DNA of 64,000 bases from Nocardia vulneris (GCF_001613425.1 NZ_BDCI01000042.1:1-64000), one strand, 5' to 3'. Positions 42,284 to 51,713 are shown, counted from the first letter of the stretch. A program made the numbers and translations. The notes: a model not told the origin generated them from the letters alone.

Positions 42284-43501
42284 ATGAGTTCGATCGCACC
42301 CGAACTGCGGGGTGCCCGGGTGGCGAATTCGGTCGCGTTCGGGTTGCAGGGTTTCTTCTTTGCCGTGGTGCTGACCGAATTACCGCAGCAGAAGGACAAG
42401 TTCGGGCTGTCCGACGGGTTGATCGTCGGATCGGTGGTGCTGGTCTCGCTGCTGGCGGGCGGTGGCAGCGTGGCCGCCGAGCGGCTGGCACTGCGCTGGT
42501 CGAGCCGGGTCGCGGTGCGCACCGGACTGCTGCTGATCGCGATCACCGGCACCGCGGTGGCGTTCGCGCCGAACACGGCGATCCTGCTGCTCGCGCTCGG
42601 CTGCTACGGGATCGCGGTCGGCATCGTGGACGCGAGCACGAATATGCAGGCGGTCTTCATTCAGCACGGGTACGGGGCGTTCATTCTGTCCTCGTTCTAT
42701 GCCGCGTGGAGCGCGGGTTCGATCGCGGGCGCACTGTTCGTCTCGGGGTGCGAGGCAGTGGCGGTGACACTGCGGGAGACGCTGCTGGGCGCGGCGGGGA
42801 TCGTGCTCGTCGCGGGTGCGGTGCTCGGGCCACGGCTGCTCGGACCGCAGCAGGCCGAAGCGGGTCCGGCCGAGCAGCGGGAGGTGCCACCTGCCGAAAA
42901 GATCGCGCTGCGCGGCTATCTCGTGTTCGGCATCGCGATGGCGCTGGTGTTCGCGATCGACCTGGCCGTCGGCAACTGGTCGGCGCTGTATCTGACCGAC
43001 GATCTGCTGGCCGGTTCGGCGACCGCGGCGCTCGCGCTGGCCGCGTATCAGGGCACCTCGCTGGTGGCTCGGCTCAGCGGCGACCTGCTGGTCCGGCGCT
43101 TCGGCCCGCGACAGGTGGTGCGGTCCGCGGCGTTGATCGGGGCGAGCGGCCTGCTGATCGTGATCGTCGCGCCCGGCCCGCTCGTCGCGATCATCGGGTT
43201 CTCGATCGCGGGCGCGGGTATGCCGGTGATCGCGCCGCTGTGTTTCAGCGAGGCGGGGCAATTGACCAGTGGGCGTGGCCTGGACGCCCTCATCGCCCGG
43301 CTGAATCTGTTCAATTACGCGGGCACGTTGATCGGCGGCGGCGTGGTCGGCGCGGTCGCGGCGGGTTTCGGGCACCGCGTCGGCTTCGTGATCCCGTTGC
43401 TGTTCGCGGTGCTGCTGATCGGGCTCGCGCGGGTGTTCCACGCCCGGCCGGAAGCCGATAAACATCCCACCTCTGCGGACGACCGTGCTCTACTTGATTG
43501 A
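42284..43501 (+). CDS. Major facilitator superfamily transporter
   Basis: A 405-residue protein with 12 predicted hydrophobic helices in two sets of six, separated by an acidic loop near residue 200 (EAGPAEQREVPPAEK). The loop AERLALRWSSRVAVRTG resembles the A-motif region and SGDLLVRRFGPRQVVRS its second-half echo. It is most like drug/sugar MFS permeases; the substrate is unknown. The ATG 42284 has TACCCT six bases upstream, a leaderless-type start. The stop overlaps the next ATG by one base. Confidence 0.88.
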   Translation: MSSIAPELRGARVANSVAFGLQGFFFAVVLTELPQQKDKFGLSDGLIVGSVVLVSLLAGGGSVAAERLALRWSSRVAVRTGLLLIAITGTAVAFAPNTAILLLALGCYGIAVGIVDASTNMQAVFIQHGYGAFILSSFYAAWSAGSIAGALFVSGCEAVAVTLRETLLGAAGIVLVAGAVLGPRLLGPQQAEAGPAEQREVPPAEKIALRGYLVFGIAMALVFAIDLAVGNWSALYLTDDLLAGSATAALALAAYQGTSLVARLSGDLLVRRFGPRQVVRSAALIGASGLLIVIVAPGPLVAIIGFSIAGAGMPVIAPLCFSEAGQLTSGRGLDALIARLNLFNYAGTLIGGGVVGAVAAGFGHRVGFVIPLLFAVLLIGLARVFHARPEADKHPTSADDRALLD

Positions 43502-44040
43502 TGAGCAACATCCCAGTCATCGTCGACCGGGCCGGCCTGTGGGACGCCGAGGAACTCAGCGACGTTGCCGCGGCGACCTTTCCGTTGGCCTGCCCGCCGG
43601 ATGCCACGCCCGACGACATCGACCTCTTCGTCACCGAGGCGCTCTCCGGCGACCGCTTCGGTGAGTACCTGAGCGATCCGGACCGGACCGTGCTCAAGGC
43701 GGTCGCGGGCGAGGACATCGTCGGCTACGCGATGCTCATCGCGGGCGAACCGGCCGATCCCGAGGTCGCGCGGGTACTGGACGTGCGCCCGATGGTGGAG
43801 ATCAGCAAGATGTACGTGCTGCCCGGTCATCATGGCACCGGCGTATCGACGGCACTGATGCACGCGGCGCTGGAACGGGCGCGTGACGGCGGTTTCGCCG
43901 CGGTGTGGCTCGGTGTCAACGAGGCGAACCCGCGCGCGCAGCGGTTCTACGCCAAACACGGGTTCGTCCAGGTCGGCACCAAGTCCTTCACCGTCGGCAA
44001 CCAGACGCACCACGATTTCGTGCTGCGGCTGACCTTCTAG
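43501..44040 (+). CDS. GNAT-family N-acetyltransferase
   Basis: A 179-residue GNAT protein. MVEISKMYVLPGHHGTGVSTALMHAAL is the acetyl-CoA motif A (the GxxG loop is HHGTGVS), and NPRAQRFYAKHGFVQVG is motif B. It begins with a TGATG overlap with the transporter gene. Gene order suggests the Rv2669 counterpart. The substrate is unknown; polyamine or small-amine acetylation is a family possibility. Confidence 0.92.
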   Translation: MSNIPVIVDRAGLWDAEELSDVAAATFPLACPPDATPDDIDLFVTEALSGDRFGEYLSDPDRTVLKAVAGEDIVGYAMLIAGEPADPEVARVLDVRPMVEISKMYVLPGHHGTGVSTALMHAALERARDGGFAAVWLGVNEANPRAQRFYAKHGFVQVGTKSFTVGNQTHHDFVLRLTF

Positions 44041-44206
44041 TGCCTCGTCCAGGAAGGTCGGTGCGTTTATCGGCGGTCTGGGGCGTCCGCTGGCAAGGCG
44101 GAGGAGGAGCCGATACCGGGGTTGTATCGGCGACGACGACAACGCGGCCAGCGGGCGTTCCAGACCGTCGAGAAACGTGCCGAAGTTCCTGGGCGCGGCA
44201 CGAAAC

Positions 44207-44956
44207 TCACACGAATTCGGTCAGCGCGGCATGGAAGTCGGGCGCAACGACCGCCATCAGGTGATCGCCCGGCACCACGGCGAGCTTGCCGTCGGGTAGT
44301 GCCGCGGCGAGACGTTCGGGCTCGGCGGCGAACGGATCGTTGTCCCCGGCCAGCACCAGCGTCGGCACGGTGATGCCGGACAGCCCGTCGATCGGCCGGG
44401 AATCCAGTCCGGTCGCGAGCGCGGTGATGGCCGCCCGGTCGGCTTGCACCGCGTCGGCGAGGATGCGGAACATCATCGCGAGTTGCGGCACGCCGGCCGT
44501 GTCCGCGCCCATCGCGGCTTGCAGAGCGGACAGTTCGACGACCCGGCGGTCGACCCCGCCGCAGTCGAGCACGCCCGAACCGACGCCGCCGATGGCGAGG
44601 CGCTCGACCCGCTCGTCGGCGGCGGCGGCGAGCAGCGAGATGATCGCGCCCATCGAATAGCCCACCTGCACAACCCGATCGAAGCCCAGTTCGTCGTACA
44701 GCGCGCTGAGGTCCTTGGCCATGAACTCCCAGGTGTACTGCGCGGAGTCGTGCGGCTTCGCGGAGCGGCCGTGCCCGCGCGCGTCCAGCGACACCACGGT
44801 GCGCCCGGCGGCCTGCAGCGCGCGCACGACACCGGTGCTCATCCAGTTCGCGTTGGTATCCGCGACCACCCCGTGCTGCAACACGACAGGAACGCCCTCG
44901 CCCTCCCAGACCCGATAGTTGAGTTCCAGGCCGTCCCACGTCTTGAACTTCGTCAT
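44207..44956 (-). CDS. Alpha/beta hydrolase
   Basis: A 249-residue hydrolase. The oxyanion region is VVLQHGVVADTNANW, the nucleophile elbow GYSMGA, the acid in LAGDNDPFAAE, and the His in PGDHLMAVVAPDF. All triad positions are present. It resembles epoxide hydrolase/lactonase-type small-molecule hydrolases. The start is ATG 44956; TACGAT eight bases upstream suggests leaderless transcription. It diverges from the ABC exporter operon. Confidence 0.9.
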   Translation of the reverse strand: MTKFKTWDGLELNYRVWEGEGVPVVLQHGVVADTNANWMSTGVVRALQAAGRTVVSLDARGHGRSAKPHDSAQYTWEFMAKDLSALYDELGFDRVVQVGYSMGAIISLLAAAADERVERLAIGGVGSGVLDCGGVDRRVVELSALQAAMGADTAGVPQLAMMFRILADAVQADRAAITALATGLDSRPIDGLSGITVPTLVLAGDNDPFAAEPERLAAALPDGKLAVVPGDHLMAVVAPDFHAALTEFV

Positions 44957-44985
44957 GACCCCGGATCGTAACCGGCGGTACCGGG

Positions 44986-45021
44986 TTGACAAGTTTTGCG
45001 TGTTCAGTCTTTACTGAACAC
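44986..45021 (+). promoter_or_regulatory. Promoter and palindromic operator of the ABC exporter operon
   Basis: TTGACA (44986-44991) and TTTACT (45010-45015) are spaced by 18 bases. The inverted repeat GTGTTCAGT / ACTGAACAC (45000-45008, 45013-45021) overlaps the -10. A related ACAGAACA lies just downstream. The GbsR-type regulator at the end of this operon is the likely binder. Confidence 0.8.
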
Positions 45022-45060
45022 ATCGTTCCTTACAGAACATCCAGTACTCAGGAGTACTCC

Positions 45061-45948
45061 ATGACAGCCGCGATTCGCACCGAGGGCCTGACCAAGCACT
45101 ACGGCAAGCACGTCGCCCTCACCGGCCTCGACCTGGACGTGCGGGCAGGCGAGGTGTTCGGTTTCCTCGGACCCAACGGCGCGGGCAAATCCACCACCAT
45201 CCGCATCCTGCTCGACCTGATCCGGCCGACCTCGGGACGCGTCGAGGTGTTCGGCGTCGACCCGCGCAAGGGCGGCGCGGAATTACGGAAGCGGATCGGC
45301 TACCTACCGGGCGAGCTGGCACTCGAGGGACGCAACACCGCCCGCGATCTGCTCGGCTTCCTGGCCGACCAGCGCGGCGGCGCGGTGCCCGCCCGCCGGA
45401 TCACCGAACTCGCCGAGCTCCTCGATCTCGATCTGTCCAAGAAGGTCGGCGCCATGTCCAAGGGCAACAAGCAGAAGGTCGGCATCGTCGCCGCCTTCAT
45501 GCATCGGCCCGATCTGCTGATCCTCGACGAACCGACCTCCGGCCTGGATCCGCTGTTGCAGCAACGGTTTCTCGATCTGGTCCTCGCGGCAAAGGCGGAC
45601 GGGCAAACGGTGTTCATGTCCTCGCACGTGCTCAGCGAGGTGCAGCAGACCGCCGACCACGCCGTGATCATGCGCGCGGGCAAGCTGCTCGGCACCGAGA
45701 ACGTGGACGAATTGCGGCGGCGCTCACCACGTTCGGTCGAGCTGGTGTTCGGCGCCGACGTCTTCGCCGACGATTTCGCGCGGCTGCCCGGCGTCCGGGA
45801 CCTGACCATCGACGGACGGACGCTGCACTGCACCACCGAGGGCGAGGTGGACGGGCTGTTCAAGATGGCGGCCAAATACCCGCTGGTGAGCGTGCTCTCG
45901 ACCGAGCCGGACCTGGAGCAGATCTTCTTCAGCCTCTACGGCCGCTGA
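45061..45948 (+). CDS. ABC transporter ATP-binding protein
   Basis: A 295-residue ATPase with Walker A GPNGAGKS, a modified signature MSKGNKQKVG, Walker B LLILDEPTSGLDPL and switch His in SSHVLSEV. It resembles drug-export ATPases of the DrrA/CcmA type. CAGGAG stands seven bases before ATG 45061. With the permease downstream it forms an exporter, probably induced when the GbsR-type protein leaves the operator. Confidence 0.94.
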   Translation: MTAAIRTEGLTKHYGKHVALTGLDLDVRAGEVFGFLGPNGAGKSTTIRILLDLIRPTSGRVEVFGVDPRKGGAELRKRIGYLPGELALEGRNTARDLLGFLADQRGGAVPARRITELAELLDLDLSKKVGAMSKGNKQKVGIVAAFMHRPDLLILDEPTSGLDPLLQQRFLDLVLAAKADGQTVFMSSHVLSEVQQTADHAVIMRAGKLLGTENVDELRRRSPRSVELVFGADVFADDFARLPGVRDLTIDGRTLHCTTEGEVDGLFKMAAKYPLVSVLSTEPDLEQIFFSLYGR

Positions 45949-45980
45949 CTCGAACCACTTATCGCACAGGAGAATTCGTC

Positions 45981-46748
45981 ATGACTCGCTCGGTCTTCAC
46001 GCAGACGTTGAAGGAACAGCGCCGCGGCCTCATCGGCTGGTCGATCGGCATCGCGCTGGTGCCGCTGCTGTATCTGCCCTCGTTCAACTCGCTGAAAGAG
46101 CAAGGCTCGCTGAACAACATCAAGCAGAACCGGGTCTACGACGCGCTCGGCGCGGGCGATTTCGCCAGCGCCACCGGCTTTCTGCACTCGATGATCTATT
46201 CGATGATCGGCCTGCTGCTCATGCTGATCTTCGCGGTGACCTTCGCCGCCCGCTCGGTGACTCAGGAGGAGAACGGCACGCTGGATCTGCTGCTCGCCCA
46301 ACCGGTCAGCCGGATCCATCTGCTGAGCCAGCGCTTCGGTGCGCTCGCGGTGCAGATCACGGTGATCACGACAGTGCTTGCGCTGAGCGTGATCTCGGGC
46401 GCGCGGGCCGGAAAGATGGTGGTGCCCACCGGGCAGATCATCGCGGCCAGTGTGGCGCTCGGCCTGCTCGCGCTGGCCGTCGGCGCGATCGCGCTGCTGG
46501 CCGGTGCGATCACCGGAAAGCGTGCGCTGGCACTGGGTTCGGCGTCGGTACTCGCGCTCGGCGGCTACTTCGCCAACACGCTCGGCGCCGACTGGCTGCG
46601 GCGGATATCGCCGTTCTACTACGCGGTCGGCGACAAGCCGGTGGTCAACGGCTGGAACCCGCTGCACCTGATCGTCCTGATCGCGGTGGCGGCCCTCGCC
46701 TTTGCCCTCGCACTGGCCGCATTCGACCGGCGCGACCTCGCGGTCTGA
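45981..46748 (+). CDS. ABC-2 type exporter permease
   Basis: A 255-residue membrane protein with six hydrophobic segments (about 18-35, 75-95, 120-140, 155-185, 195-210, 228-245). The motif EENGTLDLLLAQPVSR is typical of ABC-2 permeases. CACAGGAG precedes the ATG. It pairs with the ATPase gene; the substrate is unknown. Confidence 0.9.
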   Translation: MTRSVFTQTLKEQRRGLIGWSIGIALVPLLYLPSFNSLKEQGSLNNIKQNRVYDALGAGDFASATGFLHSMIYSMIGLLLMLIFAVTFAARSVTQEENGTLDLLLAQPVSRIHLLSQRFGALAVQITVITTVLALSVISGARAGKMVVPTGQIIAASVALGLLALAVGAIALLAGAITGKRALALGSASVLALGGYFANTLGADWLRRISPFYYAVGDKPVVNGWNPLHLIVLIAVAALAFALALAAFDRRDLAV

Positions 46749-46823
46749 CCGAGCGACACGCCGGCGGCGGGCGACCGCCGCCCCGTGCACCTGTCCGCGT
46801 ACACCCGAAGGGATACTCGAACC

Positions 46824-46880
46824 ATGTACCAGCCAGCCATGCACACAGTGGAACCGAGCGCGCGCGAGGCGCGGCTGTGA
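46824..46880 (+). CDS. 18-codon leader ORF overlapping the GbsR-type gene
   Basis: MYQPAMHTVEPSAREARL is a short frame with GAAGGGA upstream and a stop that overlaps the regulator's GTG start (GTGA). Its role may be to couple or tune translation of the regulator. It could be chance; only the overlap supports it. Confidence 0.4.
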   Translation: MYQPAMHTVEPSAREARL

Positions 46881-47356
46881 GCAGTGCCGAAACCGCCCCT
46901 ACCCCGGAACAATTGGCCTTCGTCGAAGATTTCGCGCTGGTACTCGAACGCATGGGCCTGGTCCGGATGACCGGACGCGCCGCGGGGTGGCTGCTCGTCT
47001 CGAATCCGCCGGAACAGACCTTCGGGCAGATCGCCGACGCACTGCAGGCGTCCAAAGGTTCGATCTCCGGCGCGTTGAAGATCCTGGTCACCATGCGCTG
47101 GGTGGACAAGATCTCCAAGCCGGGCGATCGCAAGGACTACTACGCGATCCGCCCGGGCATCCTGCCCGAACTCACCCGCCAGCAGAGCAGCATGTACAGC
47201 GACCTGACCGCGATGACCTCACGCGGCCTGGCACTGTTCGACGACCCGAACGGCGAGCAGGCCGCCCGGGTGCGCGATATGCACGAGTTCTTCGTCTGGA
47301 TGGGCAAGGAGCTGCCCGCGCTGATCGACCGCTGGTACGCCGAGCAGCGGTCCTGA
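46877..47356 (+). CDS. GbsR/MarR-family transcriptional regulator
   Basis: A 159-residue GbsR-type protein. The winged HTH is TFGQIADALQASKGSISGALKILVTMRWVDKI, followed by YYAIRPGI and a helical dimerisation region. It is the last gene of the exporter operon, so it probably represses from the 45000-45021 palindrome. No ligand can be read. Confidence 0.92.
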   Translation: MSSAETAPTPEQLAFVEDFALVLERMGLVRMTGRAAGWLLVSNPPEQTFGQIADALQASKGSISGALKILVTMRWVDKISKPGDRKDYYAIRPGILPELTRQQSSMYSDLTAMTSRGLALFDDPNGEQAARVRDMHEFFVWMGKELPALIDRWYAEQRS

Positions 47357-47358
47357 CC

Positions 47359-48153
47359 TCAGGCGAGCAGCTTCGCCCGCAGCGCGGCGATATCGGCGGC
47401 GGACAGGCCCAGCCCGTCGCGCACATAGTTGTCGAAGCTGCCGTAGGTCTGGTTCGCCTGCTCGAAAGCCGCGTCGAGCCAAGGCTGTTGGACGCCGTTG
47501 AGCGCATCGTCGGGACGCGCGTTGCGGTACTCGTTGGACAGCAGGTAGTCCTGGTTCACCGTGGCGCGGTCGACACCGAGCAGGGTGAGCAGCACGGCGG
47601 CGGTCCAGCCGGTGCGATCCTTGCCCGCGGTGCAGTGGAACAGCACCGCGCCGTCCGCCGCGCCGAGGATGTCGCGCAGTACCGCGGCGAACGCCGCGTT
47701 CGCACCGGGCGCTGTGATGAAGGCGCGGTAGAGGCTGTCGCCGCCGGTGAGCGTGCTCGCCAGCACCTCCGGCGGTGCCTGGCCGATGACGTCGTCCCAG
47801 TGCGCGACCGCGCCCGCGGGCACCTTGTCCGGCCCGACCGCGCGCTCGTAGACGGTGCGCAGGTCGTCGACGAAGCGGACCTGGCGGTCGGCCAGCGCGG
47901 CGAGATCGTCCGGCGTGGCGTTGTTGAGCTGCCCGGTGCGGTAGACCAGCCCGGTGCGGACCGTCTTGCCGTCGACCGTGCGGTAACCGCCGAGGTCGCG
48001 AGCGTTCTGTACGCCCTGCAGGTGCAGCGACCGGTCGAACGCGACCGCCGCCGCGGCGGGCGGGTCGGCGAGCGCGACCCCGGCCACCGGGCCGAAGGCG
48101 ACGGCCAGGCCGGCGGCGAGGGCGATCGGGCCGCGCATCGAGCGCTGGGTCAT
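47359..48153 (-). CDS. Secreted tyrosine-protein phosphatase (PtpB-like)
   Basis: A 264-residue protein. The first 30 residues form a signal peptide (IALAAGLAVAFGPVAGVALA, cleaved near ADPPA). The core has NARDLGGYRT and the phosphatase loop HCTAGKDRTG with the catalytic Cys and Arg. It resembles the Y_phosphatase3/PtpB group, dual-specificity enzymes that can dephosphorylate tyrosine and lipid phosphates. A role outside the cell or in a host is inference. The start is ATG 48153. Confidence 0.9.
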   Translation of the reverse strand: MTQRSMRGPIALAAGLAVAFGPVAGVALADPPAAAAVAFDRSLHLQGVQNARDLGGYRTVDGKTVRTGLVYRTGQLNNATPDDLAALADRQVRFVDDLRTVYERAVGPDKVPAGAVAHWDDVIGQAPPEVLASTLTGGDSLYRAFITAPGANAAFAAVLRDILGAADGAVLFHCTAGKDRTGWTAAVLLTLLGVDRATVNQDYLLSNEYRNARPDDALNGVQQPWLDAAFEQANQTYGSFDNYVRDGLGLSAADIAALRAKLLA

Positions 48154-48202
48154 GTGCTGGCTCCTATCCGTGGTTCGAGCTCCCCCTTCGAGTTGGGGTC
48201 TG

Positions 48203-49219
48203 TTACGCGGGCACCTCGAACCGTGACAGTGCCAGCAGCCGGGAAATGGCGCGCAGGTACTTCTTGCGGTAGCCGCCGTCGAGCATCTCCTGGGAGAAGA
48301 TCTCGTCGAGCTTGGCCCCCGACACCGTGACCGGCACGCTCGCGTCGTACAACCGGTCGGCCAGCACCACGATGCGCAGCGCGACGGCCTGATCGGTCAC
48401 CGGGTGCACGTTCGAGATGAACACCGCCGAGACCCCGGCGATCAACGCGCCGTACTTCGACGGATGCAGCGTGCTCAGATGCTTCAGCAGCGCGTCGAAT
48501 TCGTCGAGGGTGGCGTGCTTTGTCGCGGCGGCCCGTTCGGTGAGCAGCTCGGGCGAGGTCGGATCGGGCGCGGGCGGCAGATCGCGATGCCGGTAGTCCG
48601 GACCGTCGACCCGTACCGGTTCGAAGATCGAGCCGAGCTTCTTGATCTCGCGCAGGAAATCCTGTGCGGCGAAACGTCCTTCGCCCAGCTGACCCGGCAG
48701 CGTGTTGGAGGTCGCGGCGATCGAGACGCCCTTCGCGGACAGCTCGGTCAGCAGGCGCGAGACCAGCATGGTGTCGCCCGGATCGTCGAGCTCGAACTCG
48801 TCGATGCACAGCACGCTGTTCGCCGACAGCCGCTCCACCGCGTTGGTGAAGCCAAGGGCGCCAACCAGATTGGTGAGCTCGCCGAAGGTGCCGAACGACT
48901 TCGGCGCGGGCGCGCTGTGGAAGATGGAGGCCAGCAGGTGGGTCTTGCCGACGCCGAACCCGCCGTCGAGATACAGGCCCGCACCCGAGACCGGCTTCTT
49001 CTTGCCGAACAAGCTCTTCTTGTTCGTGGCCTGGTGGATCTTGGCCACCTCCCCCGCGAACTCCTCGGCCTTGCGCACCGCGGCCGCCTGGCTGGGCTCT
49101 TTGGGGTCGGGAATGTAGGAGGCGAAACTGACCTCATCGAACATGGGCGGCGGCACCATCTGGGCGACGAGCTGGTCGGCCGGAACCTCCGGGTGGCGGT
49201 CGACGAGGCGTTCTTGCAT
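48203..49219 (-). CDS. zapE: ZapE/AFG1-family AAA ATPase
   Basis: A 338-residue ATPase with Walker A DGGFGVGKTHLLAS and Walker B VLCIDEFELDDPGD, then AATSNTLPGQL, as in ZapE and mitochondrial AFG1. It probably acts on cell-division or membrane-protein quality control. It is in the Rv2670c position of the conserved block. The start is ATG 49219; TAGGCT six bases upstream implies leaderless transcription. Its promoter is shared with the reductase gene 35 bp away. Confidence 0.93.
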   Translation of the reverse strand: MQERLVDRHPEVPADQLVAQMVPPPMFDEVSFASYIPDPKEPSQAAAVRKAEEFAGEVAKIHQATNKKSLFGKKKPVSGAGLYLDGGFGVGKTHLLASIFHSAPAPKSFGTFGELTNLVGALGFTNAVERLSANSVLCIDEFELDDPGDTMLVSRLLTELSAKGVSIAATSNTLPGQLGEGRFAAQDFLREIKKLGSIFEPVRVDGPDYRHRDLPPAPDPTSPELLTERAAATKHATLDEFDALLKHLSTLHPSKYGALIAGVSAVFISNVHPVTDQAVALRIVVLADRLYDASVPVTVSGAKLDEIFSQEMLDGGYRKKYLRAISRLLALSRFEVPA

Positions 49220-49254
49220 ATGCGGAGCCTAATGACGTGGTGTGATCTACCTTC

Positions 49255-50016
49255 ATGCAGCGTATCCACAATGCGACCCAGCTCACAGACCTCACTCCGG
49301 GCGATCTCGCGCAGGTGTACGCCTACCCCGAAAATCCGTCCGCACCATGGGTGCGCGCCAATTTCGTGTCGAGCATCGACGGCGCCGCCACCAGCGACGG
49401 TCAATCGGAGGGCCTCGGCACGCCCGCGGACAAGGCCGTGTTCCTGATGCTGCGCGACCTGGCCGATGTGGTGCTGGTCGGCGCGGGCACGGTCCGTTCG
49501 GAGAATTACGGCGGCGCGCGCACCGACGCACAGCTGCGGCGCGCGCTGCATCAGCGCGGCGCGGGCGGCCATCCGGACGGCACGCCGCCACCGATCGCGG
49601 TGGTCACCGCGAGCGCGGCGATCGACCTCGGCGCCCGGCTGCTCACCGACACGACGGTCCCGCCGTTGATCATCACCACGACCACCGCGCCCGCCGACCG
49701 CAAACAGCAACTCGCCGACGCGGGCGCGGAGGTGATCGAGGCGGGCGATCTCGCGGTCACGCCCAAGGGGCTGCTGCGCGTGCTGGCCGAGCGCGGCCTC
49801 TACCGCGTGCTCTGCGAGGGCGGACCGCACCTGTTCGGCGAACTGCTGGCCGCCGACGTGGTCGACGAGCTGTGCCTGACCACCGCGCCGATCCTGATCG
49901 GCGGCACCGCCCGGCGGATCTCGTTGTCCGCGCACGAGTTCCAGCTCCGCATGCGCCGCGCACAGTTACTGCTCGACGACGACGGCACCATGCTGACCCG
50001 CTGGGTTCGCCGATAG
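49255..50016 (+). CDS. RibD C-terminal-type reductase (pyrimidine reductase family)
   Basis: A 253-residue protein of the RibD_C/dihydrofolate reductase-like fold: VRANFVSSIDGAATSDGQS, VLVGAGTVRSENYGG and VLCEGGPHLFGELL. It binds NADPH and reduces a pterin- or pyrimidine-like substrate. It fits the Rv2671 position and lacks the deaminase half of RibD. The ATG at 49255 has TGATCT six bases upstream, so it is probably leaderless. Confidence 0.9.
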   Translation: MQRIHNATQLTDLTPGDLAQVYAYPENPSAPWVRANFVSSIDGAATSDGQSEGLGTPADKAVFLMLRDLADVVLVGAGTVRSENYGGARTDAQLRRALHQRGAGGHPDGTPPPIAVVTASAAIDLGARLLTDTTVPPLIITTTTAPADRKQQLADAGAEVIEAGDLAVTPKGLLRVLAERGLYRVLCEGGPHLFGELLAADVVDELCLTTAPILIGGTARRISLSAHEFQLRMRRAQLLLDDDGTMLTRWVRR

Positions 50017-50084
50017 CCACGCCATCGCGGCTCGTCGACCCCTGCTGTGTGAAAGACCGGGCCGAACCTGGCAGGCTGTAGCGC

Positions 50085-51644
50085 ATGCGCTGGACTCGGG
50101 CCGTCGTGCTGGCCGCGACACTCTCGATCGTTATCGCCGGATGCGGGGCGGGGCCCTCCGACCGTCCCGGCGTCGCCGTCGAGCGCCAGCGGGTCGGCGG
50201 CGACGTCGCCACCACCTCGCCCGCCCCGCCCCCGCCGCCCAGCGCCGAGCTGCCGAAAACCGATCTGGCGTGGCGCGAATGCACCAAGCCGACCCTGGAC
50301 CTGCTCGGGTTCGGACCGGCCCCGGCCGGCCTGGTGCTCGACTGCGCCGAATACTCCACCCCGATCGACGCGGCCGGCTCGGTGCTCGGCAACTTCCGGG
50401 CCGCCGCCATCCGGGCCAAGCTGCCGCAGACCCCCGCGGACGCGGCGCCGCTGGTGCTCACCTCCGGCTCGGACCGTTCCTCGACGGCCACCCTCGCCGG
50501 ACTGGCCACCGGACCGGCGAGCGCGCTGCTGGCCGCCCGGCCGGTCGTCGCGGTGGACCGCCGCGGCATCGGCAGCTCGCAGCCGATCGACTGCCTGCCG
50601 CCCGAGATCCGCAAGGGCATGGCCGACAACGCCCAATTCGGGCCCGGCGCAGCCGATCCGGTCGAGGCGGTGACCGGATTCAGCCAGGACGGCACCATCG
50701 CCTGTCGCGACTTCCTGCAACCGTACGAGGGCACCTTCGACGCGCCGCACGCCGCGGACGACATCGAACAGCTGCGCAAGCAGTGGCAGGTCGAGCACAT
50801 CGCGCTGCTCGGCACCGGCAACGGTGCGAAGGTCGCCCTGAGCTACGCCCGCAAGTACGGCGACCACCTGGCCCGGCTCGTCCTCGACTCCCCCGAGGCG
50901 GTTGCCGTCGACGCCACCACCCGCGCCGAACAGCAGTTGGAAGGCGCGGAAGCGGCGTTGACCGCGTTCGCGCAGCGCTGCACCGGACTCGGTTGTGCGC
51001 TCGGGCCCGACCCGCGGGCCGCGGTCACCGATCTGGTGAATCGTGCCGGCTCCGGCCAGCTCGGCGACATCTCGGCCAACGCGCTGCTCACCGCGGTGTC
51101 CGGCTTCCTCGGCGGCCCGCGCGCGGACCAGGCCGACCGGGTGCGCGAACTCGCCGACGCGCTGTCGGCCGCCGGGCGCGGTGATCGCGGCGCGCTCGCC
51201 ACCATGATCGAGCGCGAATCCGCGGCGATCAGCGGCGACGGGCAATTCGTGAACCGCTGCACCGATATTCAGCAACCGCCGACCCCGACCCGGGCCAAGG
51301 AGCTGATGAACACCTGGGGCACCAAATACCCGGTGTTCGGCCGCGCGAGGGCGATCTCACTGATGGACTGCTCGGCCTGGCCGGTGTCCACCGCACCGCA
51401 ACTGCCCGAGAAACTCGACCTCCCGGTGCTGGTGCTCGGCAGCATCGCCGACCCGGTAGTAGGCAACGCAGGCCAAGCCTCGGTGGCCGGTGCGCTCGGC
51501 AAGGCGGGCGCCAGGCAGGCCGGCGTCACCTGGCAGGGCTGGGGCCATCCGGTGACCAATCATTCGACCTGTGCCCAACGACTCTTGGTCGACTATCTGA
51601 AAGAGGCGAAGCTGCCCGCCGACGGCACCGCCTGCCCGGCCTGA
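50085..51644 (+). CDS. Lipoprotein of the secreted alpha/beta hydrolase (TAP-like) family, nucleophile replaced
   Basis: A 519-residue protein with a lipoprotein signal (LSIVIAGC, Cys near residue 21). The hydrolase fold shows VAVDRRGIGSSQPIDC and the cap and C-terminal TAP-like region ending GHPVTNHSTCAQRLLVDYL. Where the family has GxSxG, this has GTGNGA, Asn for the nucleophilic Ser, so the usual serine chemistry is unlikely. It holds the Rv2672 position beside aftC. It could be a pseudo-enzyme that binds a cell-wall ligand. Four paired cysteines suggest disulfides. Confidence 0.87.
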   Translation: MRWTRAVVLAATLSIVIAGCGAGPSDRPGVAVERQRVGGDVATTSPAPPPPPSAELPKTDLAWRECTKPTLDLLGFGPAPAGLVLDCAEYSTPIDAAGSVLGNFRAAAIRAKLPQTPADAAPLVLTSGSDRSSTATLAGLATGPASALLAARPVVAVDRRGIGSSQPIDCLPPEIRKGMADNAQFGPGAADPVEAVTGFSQDGTIACRDFLQPYEGTFDAPHAADDIEQLRKQWQVEHIALLGTGNGAKVALSYARKYGDHLARLVLDSPEAVAVDATTRAEQQLEGAEAALTAFAQRCTGLGCALGPDPRAAVTDLVNRAGSGQLGDISANALLTAVSGFLGGPRADQADRVRELADALSAAGRGDRGALATMIERESAAISGDGQFVNRCTDIQQPPTPTRAKELMNTWGTKYPVFGRARAISLMDCSAWPVSTAPQLPEKLDLPVLVLGSIADPVVGNAGQASVAGALGKAGARQAGVTWQGWGHPVTNHSTCAQRLLVDYLKEAKLPADGTACPA

Positions 51645-51713
51645 TCCGGCCCCGCGAATAGCGCTTCTAGCGGCGCGTCGAAGAGGTCCGGGCAACCGGA
51701 TCAAGGGGATTCG

